This document shows positions 1 through 8,218 of a DNA stretch of 64,000 bases, piece after piece (position 1 is the stretch's first letter; the number at the start of each line of letters is the position of its first letter). Below the pieces are notes generated by a model that was not told the origin of the DNA, made no database searches, and saw nothing but the letters and a program-made list of their open reading frames with translations. This stretch comes from Syntrophaceae bacterium UBA7520 (GTDB lineage: Bacteria; Desulfobacterota; Syntrophia; Syntrophales; Smithellaceae). Position numbers and translations under genes: made by a program. The stretch is from the NCBI GenBank assembly GCA_002478265.1, contig DLNC01000025.1, positions 346-64,345 on the forward strand. The letters are read 5' to 3'.

Positions 1-86
1 ACATATTTAGGGGGAAGGTCAATGCAGTATAAACCTATAAACAATGTCGATAGGATTCAGTCGTTAAAGGAGAGGAGGCAAATATT

Positions 87-482
87 ATGGCTAAAAATAA
101 GCCGCTGGTGATTATTCTAATTGCTCTTTATTTTGCTATTATCAACGGGTTAATGGGCTTGACAGTGAGCATTTTTGTTTTATTTTTCTCCGGCGAATTG
201 CTAACTGCCTGGGTGAAGATATTGTTTATTGTAACACTGGCGCTTTGTTTATTGTCTTTTGTCGCTTCTTATGGCCTTTGGATGCTCGCAGATTGGGGGA
301 GAAAACTGGCTATTGCCATTTGTGCCATATCAGTGCCACTTAATCTTATCGCGATGAAAATACCGGGGCAGGAGATTACCTACAATGACGCCATTTTGGT
401 TATTGTAAGTATTGCCGTTGATTTGCTGATCATCTGGTATCTGTTAAGAGACGATATCAGAGAGCTTTTCGCGGATAAATAA
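87..482 (+). CDS. Small four-helix membrane protein, function unknown
   Basis: I do not recognise a specific family. The 131-residue product is almost entirely hydrophobic, with about four membrane segments near residues 7-33, 42-66, 73-92 and 101-120, and a charged C-terminal tail (RDDIRELFADK) that probably lies in the cytoplasm. There is no signal peptide with a cleavage site. A strong Shine-Dalgarno run (AGGAGAGGAGG, about 68-78) sits 8 bases before the ATG, so the start is secure. A strong intrinsic terminator follows at 527-568, so it looks like a single-gene unit or the last gene of one. Small uncharacterised membrane proteins of this shape are common in Desulfobacterota. Confidence is in the gene, not in any function. 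Confidence 0.8.
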   Translation: MAKNKPLVIILIALYFAIINGLMGLTVSIFVLFFSGELLTAWVKILFIVTLALCLLSFVASYGLWMLADWGRKLAIAICAISVPLNLIAMKIPGQEITYNDAILVIVSIAVDLLIIWYLLRDDIRELFADK

Positions 483-526
483 TCACGGGCGAATTTTGTT
501 TTAAAATTAACGGGGCATTGGCCGAA

Positions 527-568
527 ACAGAAAGACATTGTGAGCACACACAATGTCTTTCTGTTTTT
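527..568 (+). terminator. Strong rho-independent terminator
   Basis: A perfect 16-bp stem (ACAGAAAGACATTGTG, 527-542, pairing with 549-564) closes a 6-base loop and is followed by TTTTT. It ends transcription of the small membrane protein gene and separates it from the converging minus-strand genes. Confidence 0.9.
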
Positions 569-629
569 ATGATTATGCTTTAAAGAGTGATTTAATTGAA
601 AAGTTGCCGAGGCGACAATAAATAAAATT

Positions 630-845
630 TTAACCGATGACCATTAAAACCTGTTCGGTTTTGACGGAATCGCCTTCTTTGACATTGATTTCCTTTACCG
701 TGCCTTTTACCGGCGAATAGACAGGAATTTCCATTTTCATGGCATCCATGATGACGACTTCATCGTCCGCGTTTACTTCGTCACCGACTTTCACGACAAT
801 ACTGGCAATCTTGCCGGTCATTGGAGCTTTAATTTCCGTGCTCAT
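630..845 (-). CDS. Biotin/lipoyl attachment domain protein (biotin carboxyl carrier type)
   Basis: A 71-residue stand-alone biotinyl domain. The biotinylation motif D-A-M-K-M-E is at residues 34-39, with Lys37 the expected biotin attachment site. The flanking halves (KAPMTGKI near the N-terminus and SPVKGTV after the motif) give the usual two-fold beta-sandwich. By family knowledge it carries CO2 between a biotin carboxylase and a carboxyltransferase, as in acyl-CoA carboxylases or decarboxylases. The length matches the free carrier subunits of sodium-pump decarboxylases and methylmalonyl/propionyl-CoA enzymes. No carboxylase partner lies in the window, so the complex cannot be named. A GGGGGG stretch about 13 bases before the ATG may act as ribosome binding site. 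Confidence 0.9.
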   Translation of the reverse strand: MSTEIKAPMTGKIASIVVKVGDEVNADDEVVIMDAMKMEIPVYSPVKGTVKEINVKEGDSVKTEQVLMVIG

Positions 846-958
846 TTTTTATTTTTCCCCCCAGAGTATATTAATTCAATATCAATGCATAATCTAAAAA
901 GCTGGCAATTAATACATAAAATCGTCTATGAGGTCAACAAAATAATTAAAGTTTCATA

Positions 959-2188
959 TCATTCGTAGCGCAGCGCGTCAATCGGATTGAGCAGTGACGC
1001 TTTATAGGCGGGATAAAATCCGAAGAATATGCCGACCAATCCGGAAAATCCGAAAGAAAGAATCACGGCAAAGGGTGAGATGACTGTGGTCAGATTGGCG
1101 AAAGCGGAAAGAAATTTGGTGACAATAACGCCAAGGACTATGCCGATCATGCCGCCGATCAAGGAAAGAGTTATTGCCTCGATGATAAACTGCAGGCGGA
1201 TATCCCAGGTTTTCGCCCCGACCGCCATGCGGATGCCGATTTCGCGCGTGCGCTCGGTAACGGAAACAAGCATGATATTCATGATGCCGATGCCTCCCAC
1301 TAAAAGAGAAATACTGGCGATGGCGGCTAGAAGCAGGGCCATGGCTTTGGAGGCCTGTTGCGCCAGATCCAGCATCTGTGTGAGATTACGCACCGAAAAG
1401 TCATCCTCCTGATTTGGTCCGATGCGGTGTCTTTGCCGCAATAACTGCGTTATTTGTTCTTCTGCTCTGTTTAAATCCTGGGCGCTTCTGGCTTTTACCG
1501 CTATGGTACGCACCATCCCCGGCATGGTTGTGCCGAAGATTCTTTTTTGCGCGGTGGTCAACGGAATAAAAATAACGTCATCTTGATCCTGCCCGATTAC
1601 TGATTGCCCTTTGCTCTCTAAAATGCCGATAACGGTAAAAGGGACTTTTTTAATCCGGATTGTCTGTTGCAGCGGATCCATCCCCCCGAAAAGTTTATCA
1701 ACCACGGTTTGTCCTAAAAGACACACTTTGGTTGAGTTGCGGATGTCTTGCTCCGTAAAATTTCTGCCGGCAACCAGACCCCAGTCTCTTACTTCGAGCA
1801 TGGCTTCGGTTGTTCCGTAAACGCCGGTTGACCAGTTCTGGTTGCCGTAAACCACCTGCGCGACTCCATTTAACACCGGAGCCACAAGCAGAACGGCGGA
1901 ACATTCCCGCTCGATTGCTTCCGCGTCAGCGCGGGTGAGAGTCATCTGAGTGCCGAATCCTCCCCGGATGCCGCCGGCTGTTGTGCTGCCGGGCAGCACG
2001 ATAATCATGTTGCTGCCCACGGTCGCTATCTGCTGTGATAATTTTTCGCTGGTGCCTTTGCCCACGGCGATCATGGTAATGACCGCCGCCACGCCGATGA
2101 TAATTCCAAGCATCGTCAGGGCCGAACGCATCTTGTTCACGCGCAGGGCGCGCAGAGAAATTTTAAAGGTGGAAGGAATGCTGATCAT
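959..2188 (-). CDS. MacB-type ABC transporter permease (FtsX family)
   Basis: Inner-membrane permease of a MacAB-TolC-like efflux system. The 409-residue protein has one N-terminal membrane helix (about 19-42), a large periplasmic domain (about 45-280, MacB_PCD type), then three C-terminal helices within about 285-395. The conserved FtsX segment TERTREIGIRMAVGA follows the second helix, and the protein ends in NPIDALRYE, typical of the family. Unlike E. coli MacB the ATPase is a separate gene, as in LolD/LolC-like or Gram-positive arrangements. The start ATG overlaps the ATPase stop codon by 4 bases, so translation is coupled. It is the last gene of the operon. The substrate (drug, peptide or lipid) cannot be told from sequence. 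Confidence 0.9.
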   Translation of the reverse strand: MISIPSTFKISLRALRVNKMRSALTMLGIIIGVAAVITMIAVGKGTSEKLSQQIATVGSNMIIVLPGSTTAGGIRGGFGTQMTLTRADAEAIERECSAVLLVAPVLNGVAQVVYGNQNWSTGVYGTTEAMLEVRDWGLVAGRNFTEQDIRNSTKVCLLGQTVVDKLFGGMDPLQQTIRIKKVPFTVIGILESKGQSVIGQDQDDVIFIPLTTAQKRIFGTTMPGMVRTIAVKARSAQDLNRAEEQITQLLRQRHRIGPNQEDDFSVRNLTQMLDLAQQASKAMALLLAAIASISLLVGGIGIMNIMLVSVTERTREIGIRMAVGAKTWDIRLQFIIEAITLSLIGGMIGIVLGVIVTKFLSAFANLTTVISPFAVILSFGFSGLVGIFFGFYPAYKASLLNPIDALRYE

Positions 2189-2874
2189 CGTTTTGTCGCC
2201 TTATCGCTGATAACGTGGCCGTCAAGGAATCTGATTGTCCGTTGACTGAAACTCGCGATATCCGTTTCATGTGTGACCAAAACAATTGTTATTTTATTTT
2301 CTTCGTTGAGCCGCACAAAAAGCTCCATAATCTCGACGCTCGTTTTTGTATCCAGGTTTCCCGTTGGTTCATCGGCTAAAATAAGCGGCGCGTCGTTGAC
2401 CAGTGCCCGGGCAATTGCCACGCGCTGCTGCTGCCCGCCGGAAAGCTGGCTGGGATGATGATGTTCCCGTCCTTCAAGCCCCAACGCTTTAAGCGCCCAC
2501 ATAGCCCTATCTTTTCGCTGGCGGGGCGGTGTGTTGTTATAAAGCATGGGCACTTCCACATTTTCCAGGGCGGAGGTGCGTGGCAGGAGGTTAAATCCCT
2601 GAAAGACAAAACCGATTTTTTTGTTGCGGATCTGCGCCAGGGCGTCGCGCTCCATTTTGCTGACATCAATGCCGTCGAGAAGATACCGGCCGCTGGTTGG
2701 TTCGTCGAGGCAACCAATCACGTTCATAAAAGTGGATTTTCCGGAACCGGACGGTCCCATGACCGCGACAAATTCACCCGTGTTAATTTTCAGGGAAACA
2801 TTGTCCAGCGCGCGGACCTCGTTTTCGCCCAGCAGATATATTTTTTTCAGTTCGTTGGTTTCAATGAGTGTCAT
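2185..2874 (-). CDS. ABC transporter ATP-binding protein, MacB/LolD type
   Basis: The 229-residue nucleotide-binding subunit for the adjacent FtsX-type permease. Walker A (GPSGSGKST) is near residues 40-48, the signature LSGGQQQRVAIARAL near 143-157, and Walker B with the D-loop (LILADEPTGNLD) directly after it. The H-loop is in VTHETDIA. The extended QQQR after the signature and the TSG.YLLDG segment are typical of the MacB/LolD/FtsE group. The gene begins 1 base after the adaptor gene and overlaps the permease gene by 4 bases, so the three are one translational unit. It acts on the cytoplasmic face of the inner membrane to drive tripartite efflux. Confidence 0.93.
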   Translation of the reverse strand: MTLIETNELKKIYLLGENEVRALDNVSLKINTGEFVAVMGPSGSGKSTFMNVIGCLDEPTSGRYLLDGIDVSKMERDALAQIRNKKIGFVFQGFNLLPRTSALENVEVPMLYNNTPPRQRKDRAMWALKALGLEGREHHHPSQLSGGQQQRVAIARALVNDAPLILADEPTGNLDTKTSVEIMELFVRLNEENKITIVLVTHETDIASFSQRTIRFLDGHVISDKATKR

Positions 2875-2875
2875 A

Positions 2876-4045
2876 TTACCTCAGATAACCGGGCGGCCTG
2901 AACGAAGACGCGGCAGCGGCCTGTTTTTTCGGATCATTGACTTCCACAATTATCGAACTGCCGACGGATATGTCTCCGGAAAGCACTTCGGTGAATCTGT
3001 TGTCGCTGATGCCTGTTTCAATCGCCACCCGCTGAGGTTTGTTGGCGCGTAAAATCCAAACACCCGGAGACCTTTGCCGCGGTGGGGCAGAACCTGAGTC
3101 CTGAATGTTTATCCGCAACGCCGCTGAAGGTATCAGCAGCACGTCTTTTTTATTGGCAACTTCTATGGAAACATTAGCGGTCATACCAGGTTTCAGTTTC
3201 AGTTCAGGATTGTCGACTTTCACAATAACATCATAGGTAACGACGTTTTGCACGATAATAGGGGAATTGCGCACTTCCGAGACGTTTCCCTTGAAGGTTA
3301 TGTCCGGGTAGGAATCCACGGAGAACTCCACCGGCTGGCCTTTTTTTATTCTGCCGATATCCGCTTCATCAACGCTTGTATTTATCTGCATTTTTGTCAG
3401 ATCCTGGGCAATCGTGAAGAGAGTAGGTGTTTGGAAACTCGCCGCGACGGTCTGGCCGACATCAATATTGCGGGAGATTACTATGCCGTTTACCGGCGAT
3501 ACAATCCTTGTGTATCTTAAATTGGTCTGCGCGTAATTTAGCGTCGCTCGGGAATGGGCAACCTGCGCCTCTGCGGCTTTTACCTGTGCCACGGCCGAAA
3601 GATATGATGTTTCTGAATTGTCGAGTTCGATTTTGGCAATAAAGTTTCTGGCAAAAAGAGTTTTGTTTCTTTCCAGACTTGTTTTCGCGTCCTGTACGGC
3701 TACACGAGCTTTCTCCAAGTTGGCTTCCGCCAGAAGCAGGTTTGCCTTTGCCTGCTGTACCTGCGCTTCAAAGGTCGAGGGGTCGATAGTTGCCAGAAGC
3801 TGGCCTTTTTTTACCGGAGAATTGAAATCGACCAATAACTGTTTTATCGTTCCGGAGACCTGTGTGCCTACCAAAACAGTGGTTACGGCATTGACTGTTC
3901 CTGTGGCGGAGACCATCGCTTTGATGTCGCCGCGCCCGACTGTTTCCGTAACGTATTTTACCTGATTGTTTTTATGCCTGATTAAAGTGCAGAACCCGAT
4001 TGAGGCAATAATAAGAATAATTGCGGCAATTATTATTTTTTTCAT
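2876..4045 (-). CDS. MacA-like periplasmic adaptor (membrane fusion protein)
   Basis: A 389-residue HlyD/MacA-family adaptor that links the inner-membrane ABC permease to the TolC channel. It starts with an uncleaved-looking membrane anchor (about residues 3-22). A split lipoyl domain follows, with its first half near 50-90 (VSGTIKQLLVDFNSPVKKGQ) and second half near 165-200 (SPVNGIVISRNIDVGQTV). Between the halves is an alpha-helical hairpin rich in Ala, Gln, Leu and Lys (about 95-160), and beta-barrel and membrane-proximal domains come after. The ATG lies inside the last codons of the tolC-like gene (4-base overlap). A poorly conserved linker with SAPPRQRS near residue 320 may be flexible. 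The family role is well known; the cargo is not predictable. Confidence 0.92.
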   Translation of the reverse strand: MKKIIIAAIILIIASIGFCTLIRHKNNQVKYVTETVGRGDIKAMVSATGTVNAVTTVLVGTQVSGTIKQLLVDFNSPVKKGQLLATIDPSTFEAQVQQAKANLLLAEANLEKARVAVQDAKTSLERNKTLFARNFIAKIELDNSETSYLSAVAQVKAAEAQVAHSRATLNYAQTNLRYTRIVSPVNGIVISRNIDVGQTVAASFQTPTLFTIAQDLTKMQINTSVDEADIGRIKKGQPVEFSVDSYPDITFKGNVSEVRNSPIIVQNVVTYDVIVKVDNPELKLKPGMTANVSIEVANKKDVLLIPSAALRINIQDSGSAPPRQRSPGVWILRANKPQRVAIETGISDNRFTEVLSGDISVGSSIIVEVNDPKKQAAAASSFRPPGYLR

Positions 4046-5325
4046 TTGCTTTCCCCCATGGCTCTTTCCAGATTCGCCAGCGCGATGTGATAATCGGTTA
4101 GTGCCGTTATATAAGTCATTTTGGCGTTGTTCAAGGCAATCATGGCATCGGTAATTTCAATGGAACTGCCGACGCCCGCCTCGTATCTTCCCGTGGCCAA
4201 CTCGACGTTTTCCTCGGCCTGACGAACAATAATTTCGCCTGCCCCAATCCTTTCGCCCGCTTCTTTAAATGACAGATATGCTGATTCAACTTCGAGGGAA
4301 ACTTGTTGGAGCAGTGAATTTTCGTTGGCCTTGAATGCATTGAGATTGGCTTTGGCTTCATCAACCTGGTATTTGGTCGAAAAACCGGTAAAAAGAGGGA
4401 AGGTCAGCATCACGCCGATGTTCCAGTTTTCATCCGTCTTATGATCGTTTCCCAGATAGCCATAAGCCGCGCTTCCCGACAATACCGGCAAATATCCTTT
4501 TTGATTAAGAACAACAGTTTTTTCCAGCGCTTCTTTTTTCTTTGCGGTGGAAAGAAGATCGGGTCTTGCCTCATATGCCCTGCGCAGCGCCTGTGCCAAT
4601 GTAATGTCGTATGGTTTATAAACAAGATCCTCTTTTATCTGATATAGGGGAGCGTTTTTCAGCCCCATGGCGTTATTGAGATTTGCTCTGGCCAGGCGCA
4701 GTGTGTTTTCCGCCTTGAGCAAATTTATTTTGGCATTGCTTAAATTAACTTCCGCGCTGGTCACGTCGATTTTGGAGCGTTTTCCCGTTTCAAAAAATGC
4801 CGTGGCTATTTCCAGGTGTTGCTGAAATTTATTTACTGTTTCCGCGGCGACATCTGCGCTCATTTTAGCCTGCAGATAAACATAATAAGCCTGCTTGACG
4901 CTGAAAACAACGTATCCCGAAACATCCTGAAAATCGGCTTTGGCGGACTCCGTGTTCAGGCTTTGTATCTGAATCTGATTAAATGTCTTGCCGAAGTCAA
5001 ATAAGGTCTGATTCAGGCTCAACATGTTTGAATAATAATTATAGGGATCTGAGGGAACGGATGTTAACTGAGCCGGTCCCACGCGCTGATAAACGGATTG
5101 AAAAGTAAGTTGCGGCAGGTAGCCCGCTCTGGCCTGCCCGATTCTGCTTTCGCTGGCGCGTATATTATATTGAGCCGCGCTGATTGCCGGATGATTTTGC
5201 CGGGCGATATCGATGCAGCGCTGCAGATTGAGAATTTCCCCGTCCTTTATTTCATCGGCGGCAAAAGCGCCGGTTGCCGACGCAAGAAAAAACGAAAGTG
5301 TAAAAAAAATTATTTTTTTCAGCAT
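4042..5325 (-). CDS. TolC-family outer membrane efflux protein
   Basis: Outer-membrane channel of the tripartite exporter. The 427-residue precursor has a signal peptide (KKIIFFTLSFFLASATGAFA, cleavage near residue 22). Two OEP repeats follow, rich in coiled-coil heptads with Asn/Ala/Leu (NLSNAKINLLKAENTLRLARANLNN is the motif region near 190-215). The second repeat contains the usual glycine-rich turn near YEAGVGSSIEITDA. The order TetR, TolC, MacA, ATPase, permease is one minus-strand operon with spacings of 11 bases or overlaps. The start is supported by AGGTG 6 bases upstream. Length is normal for the family. Confidence 0.92.
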   Translation of the reverse strand: MLKKIIFFTLSFFLASATGAFAADEIKDGEILNLQRCIDIARQNHPAISAAQYNIRASESRIGQARAGYLPQLTFQSVYQRVGPAQLTSVPSDPYNYYSNMLSLNQTLFDFGKTFNQIQIQSLNTESAKADFQDVSGYVVFSVKQAYYVYLQAKMSADVAAETVNKFQQHLEIATAFFETGKRSKIDVTSAEVNLSNAKINLLKAENTLRLARANLNNAMGLKNAPLYQIKEDLVYKPYDITLAQALRRAYEARPDLLSTAKKKEALEKTVVLNQKGYLPVLSGSAAYGYLGNDHKTDENWNIGVMLTFPLFTGFSTKYQVDEAKANLNAFKANENSLLQQVSLEVESAYLSFKEAGERIGAGEIIVRQAEENVELATGRYEAGVGSSIEITDAMIALNNAKMTYITALTDYHIALANLERAMGESK

Positions 5326-5336
5326 ATCCGCACCTA

Positions 5337-5978
5337 TTATTGTTGATCTGTAAAATAATTATTAAGCGCTTTGAGGGAAAAATTAATAATATGATCGGCT
5401 ATTTCCTTTATGTCTTCTTCGCTGTATTTATCCTTGTTACGCAGGCGGAAAATAACCGGCTGTGCGTTGCGAAAATAAAGGCATTGGCCGACGATACTCA
5501 TCGCGCAGAGCTCCGCTTTTTTTACCGGGCAGTTCTCGCCCAAAACTTCACGCACCAGCGACAATAAAAAATAAAAAGAGGGCTTGATTGATTCTTCAAT
5601 TAAAGCGTCAAGCGCCCCGGTGGGCTCAAAAAACTCGTGGGCAAGAAGCTTGCCAAAGAGTGTCTGTTTGTCTTCCTCAAGCAAGCGAAGGACAAAATTC
5701 TGAATATAGGTGCGTAGTTTTTCTTCCGGCAGCGCCGCCGGATCGACGCCGAAATTGAAAGGCACTTTTTGCACGGCGAGGGACCCGTAATATTTAAGGC
5801 AGGCCAGATATAAATGTTCTTTGTCGCCGAAGTAGTAGTTGATGGCGGCCAGATTTACTTTGCCGCGCCTGCATATTTCGCGCACCGTGGTGCGGCGGAA
5901 TCCCTGTGTGGCAAATATTTCGCCCGCGATTTTTAAAATGGATTCCGCCTTAGCCGTAATTTTTTTTTCAGTAATCAT
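5337..5978 (-). CDS. TetR/AcrR-family transcriptional regulator of the efflux operon
   Basis: A 213-residue regulator with the N-terminal TetR helix-turn-helix (about residues 9-55; GEIFATQGFRRTTVREIC and the recognition part AAINYYFGDKEHLY). The C-terminal ligand-binding domain resembles the CerR/YbiH type (DUF1956-like), with LLAHEFFEPTGALD near residues 112-125. It is the first gene of the efflux operon, 11 bases ahead of the tolC-like gene, so it is likely an autoregulated local repressor released by an efflux substrate. The AT-rich region upstream carries a TTGACA hexamer (minus strand, 6042-6047) that could be its -35 element; the -10 is poor. Confidence 0.9.
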   Translation of the reverse strand: MITEKKITAKAESILKIAGEIFATQGFRRTTVREICRRGKVNLAAINYYFGDKEHLYLACLKYYGSLAVQKVPFNFGVDPAALPEEKLRTYIQNFVLRLLEEDKQTLFGKLLAHEFFEPTGALDALIEESIKPSFYFLLSLVREVLGENCPVKKAELCAMSIVGQCLYFRNAQPVIFRLRNKDKYSEEDIKEIADHIINFSLKALNNYFTDQQ

Positions 5979-6346
5979 GTTAATAACAAAACAATAATTT
6001 AAAACATAAATTTAAAACAAACGTATCAGATAAACCTGTATTGTCAAGAAACTTTTCATAATATCAGAACTTTATCAATTATCGTGCCAACGAACACCTT
6101 ATACATAACATATTGTTTTTATGAAGTTATTAATATTAATCAACGATCGCTTATTTGATAAAGAGCAAATTTGAGTAATTTTTATCCAAAAATATAATTA
6201 ATATGGATACATAATAACCTTAATCCTTAAATCTATTAATCAGTCATAGTTGATGAATATAAGTAATATTTTGTAATAAAAAGTAATTATTTCCCTTGAT
6301 AATAATCTCTTCATCATTTATAAACTTTAAATTTTAAGGAGGTATT
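5979..6346. other. AT-rich divergent intergenic region
   Basis: This 368-base gap between divergent regulators is strikingly AT-rich and encodes nothing I can support. It holds a TTGACA hexamer for the efflux operon on the minus strand (6042-6047) and a clear promoter for the tungstate regulator on the plus strand (6296-6324). It also contains short self-complementary stretches such as ATTAATATTAAT near 6129-6140, and several TAATAT/ATGGATA-like repeats that may be operator sites. I cannot assign a specific binding protein. Confidence 0.6.
6296..6324 (+). promoter_or_regulatory. Sigma-70-type promoter of the tungstate regulator gene
   Basis: TTGATA (6296-6301), a 17-base spacer and TATAAA (6319-6324). 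It is followed 12 bases later by AAGGAGG (6336-6342) and the ATG at 6347. The short leader leaves little room for an RNA switch. Confidence 0.7.
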
Positions 6347-7264
6347 ATGTCAGATCATCTGATGAATACGAAAGAAGTAGCCGAATATCTGGATATTCAC
6401 GAAAAGCAGGTCTACGCACTGATTAAAAGCGGTAGGATTCCCGGCACCAAAGTTACCGGTAAGTGGATATTCCCTAAAAAGTTCATTGATGAATGGATTG
6501 AAGATAACGCCAAGGAAGGTCTGAAGCAGGCGCGGAAAAAAAGTTCACAGATCAGCGGCGCCGTTCTGGCCTCGGGCAGTAACGATCCCATTCTGGACAT
6601 GCTGCTTACCGCGACAAAAAAAACTCATCCCGATTTCTTCATGTTTTCCGCGAATACCGGAAGCACGGAAGGGCTGAAGTCGCTTAATACAGGACTGACC
6701 GATGTGGCGCTCTCCCATTTATATGATGCCGAAACCGGCAGGTATAATGTTCCTTATCTGAATAAATATCTGCCCAATGTCAATCCGGTGGTTGTGAATC
6801 TTTTTGCGCGTGAAATTGGCTTTCTTTTTTCTCAAAAAAGAAAAGGGGATATTCAAGGCTTTGCTAGCCTGGCAAATGAGAATTTAAGGTTTGTTAACCG
6901 TCAGCAAGGTTCCGGCATAAGAGTTCTTCTTGATTATCATCTGGCAAAAGAAAACATTAATTCAGATCAGATTAAGGGTTATCAAAATGAGGTTTACACC
7001 CATTTTGAAGTCGGGCTTGCCATAATTTCCGGCGAAGCAGACGTGGGCATTACTTCGGCGGCGGTAAGCAAACTTCTGGGCCTTTGCTTTCTGCCGATAA
7101 CATCCGAGTGCTTTGATATGATTATGGACCAGACAACTTATTTCCAGCAGGGCGTACAGTCTTTTATTGAAACGTTGAAATCGGAGAGCTTTAAAAACCG
7201 CGTGGACAAAATAGGCGGCTACGATTTCAAAGATTCAGGGAAGATTTTTTATGCCAGTCATTAG
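6347..7264 (+). CDS. Regulator: excisionase-type HTH fused to a periplasmic-binding-protein-like sensor domain
   Basis: The 305-residue protein begins with an excisionase/MerR-like helix-turn-helix (about residues 5-52; MNTKEVAEYLDIHEKQVYAL, then the wing GKWIFPKKFIDEWI). A cytoplasmic PBP-like domain (about 70-290, PF12727-type) follows, marked by ANTGSTEGL, the signature RQQGSGIRVLLDYHL, and GEADVGITSAA. In this family the PBP domain is related to molybdate/tungstate-binding proteins and senses the ligand inside the cell. It lies 76 bases ahead of tupA, so it most likely senses tungstate or molybdate and controls the transporter. A canonical AAGGAGG fixes the start. No ModE-type domain is present. 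Confidence 0.88.
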   Translation: MSDHLMNTKEVAEYLDIHEKQVYALIKSGRIPGTKVTGKWIFPKKFIDEWIEDNAKEGLKQARKKSSQISGAVLASGSNDPILDMLLTATKKTHPDFFMFSANTGSTEGLKSLNTGLTDVALSHLYDAETGRYNVPYLNKYLPNVNPVVVNLFAREIGFLFSQKRKGDIQGFASLANENLRFVNRQQGSGIRVLLDYHLAKENINSDQIKGYQNEVYTHFEVGLAIISGEADVGITSAAVSKLLGLCFLPITSECFDMIMDQTTYFQQGVQSFIETLKSESFKNRVDKIGGYDFKDSGKIFYASH

Positions 7265-7321
7265 AATTATAAATGCTTGTTGTAAATTAATATATCCGCA
7301 GCCACAGACAGGAAGACGACC

Positions 7322-7363
7322 ATGGAAATCGAGATGAATTATGAAAATATGGTCAAATATTAA
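7322..7363 (+). CDS. Possible 13-codon leader peptide overlapping tupA start
   Basis: An ATG at 7322 is preceded at good spacing by AGGAAG and opens a 13-codon frame (MEIEMNYENMVKY) that ends 20 bases inside tupA in a different frame. The tupA ATG itself (7341) has only a weak Shine-Dalgarno, so ribosomes finishing or crossing this small frame could feed tupA initiation. This is inference from spacing alone; no peptide homolog is known to me. Confidence 0.3.
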   Translation: MEIEMNYENMVKY

Positions 7364-8201
7364 AAGGCCGTTTATCTTTGCGGCAGCTTTTTTGTTTTTT
7401 ATTTCCGCCTGCGATCTTAACGGAAGCGGGCAAAAAAATATTATTTTGGTTACGACAACGAGCACGCAGGACAGTGGCCTGCTGGATGTTTTAATTCCGC
7501 TTTTTGAAAAAAATACTGGTTACTTTGTCAAAACGATAGCGGTTGGCTCCGGCCAGGCGATGGCGATGGGGCAGAAAGGCGAAGCTGATGTCATGCTGGT
7601 GCATTCACCGGAGGCGGAAAAGAAATTTGTTGAAGAAGGGTATGGTGTTAACCGCCGCCTGATTATGCGTAATGATTTCATTATTGTCGGGCCCGCTGAT
7701 GATTCGGCAAAAATCAAAGGTGTAAAATCATCAGCGGAAGCGCTCAAAAAAATCGCGGAGGCGTGCGCTTTGTTTGTGTCCCGAGGCGATTATTCCGGCA
7801 CCCACGCCAAAGAAAAAACACTCTGGAAGCAGGCGGAAATTAATCCGGACGGCCAGAGATGGTATCAGGAAACCGGTCTGGGCATGGGCCAGACGCTGAA
7901 TGTCGTGGCCGAGAAAAAAGGCTATACGCTGGCCGACCGCGGCACTTACTTGGCCTTGAAGAAAACCATCCCGCTGGAGATATTGGTGGAGGGTGACGCG
8001 ATGTTGCTGAACATCTATCATGTAATGGAAGTGAACAGCAAAATGTGGCCCAAGGTGAACGCCGCCGGCGCGAGAGCGTTTGCGGACTTCATGGTGTCAA
8101 AGCAGGCTCAGGAGATCATCGGAAAATTCGGCGTGGATGAGTTTGGTTCGCCGCTTTTTTTCCCCAATGCGGGCAAAAAAGTGGAAGATCTGGGAAAATA
8201 A
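7341..8201 (+). CDS. tupA: Tungstate ABC transporter substrate-binding lipoprotein TupA
   Basis: A 286-residue high-affinity oxyanion-binding protein. It has a lipoprotein signal with lipobox I-S-A-C (Cys24), so it is anchored to the outer face of the inner membrane. The mature part shows the tungstate-binding loops of TupA: TTTSTQDSGLLD near residues 38-49 and SRGDYSGTHAKE near 149-160, plus AVGSGQAMAMG and ADVMLVHSP. These distinguish it from ModA (molybdate) and PstS (phosphate). It is followed by the permease and ATPase genes. In anaerobes tungstate supplies W-pterin enzymes such as formate dehydrogenases and aldehyde:ferredoxin oxidoreductases; that use here is inferred. Confidence 0.93.
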   Translation: MKIWSNIKRPFIFAAAFLFFISACDLNGSGQKNIILVTTTSTQDSGLLDVLIPLFEKNTGYFVKTIAVGSGQAMAMGQKGEADVMLVHSPEAEKKFVEEGYGVNRRLIMRNDFIIVGPADDSAKIKGVKSSAEALKKIAEACALFVSRGDYSGTHAKEKTLWKQAEINPDGQRWYQETGLGMGQTLNVVAEKKGYTLADRGTYLALKKTIPLEILVEGDAMLLNIYHVMEVNSKMWPKVNAAGARAFADFMVSKQAQEIIGKFGVDEFGSPLFFPNAGKKVEDLGK

Positions 8202-8218
8202 TTAATTGAGGTTGTTCG

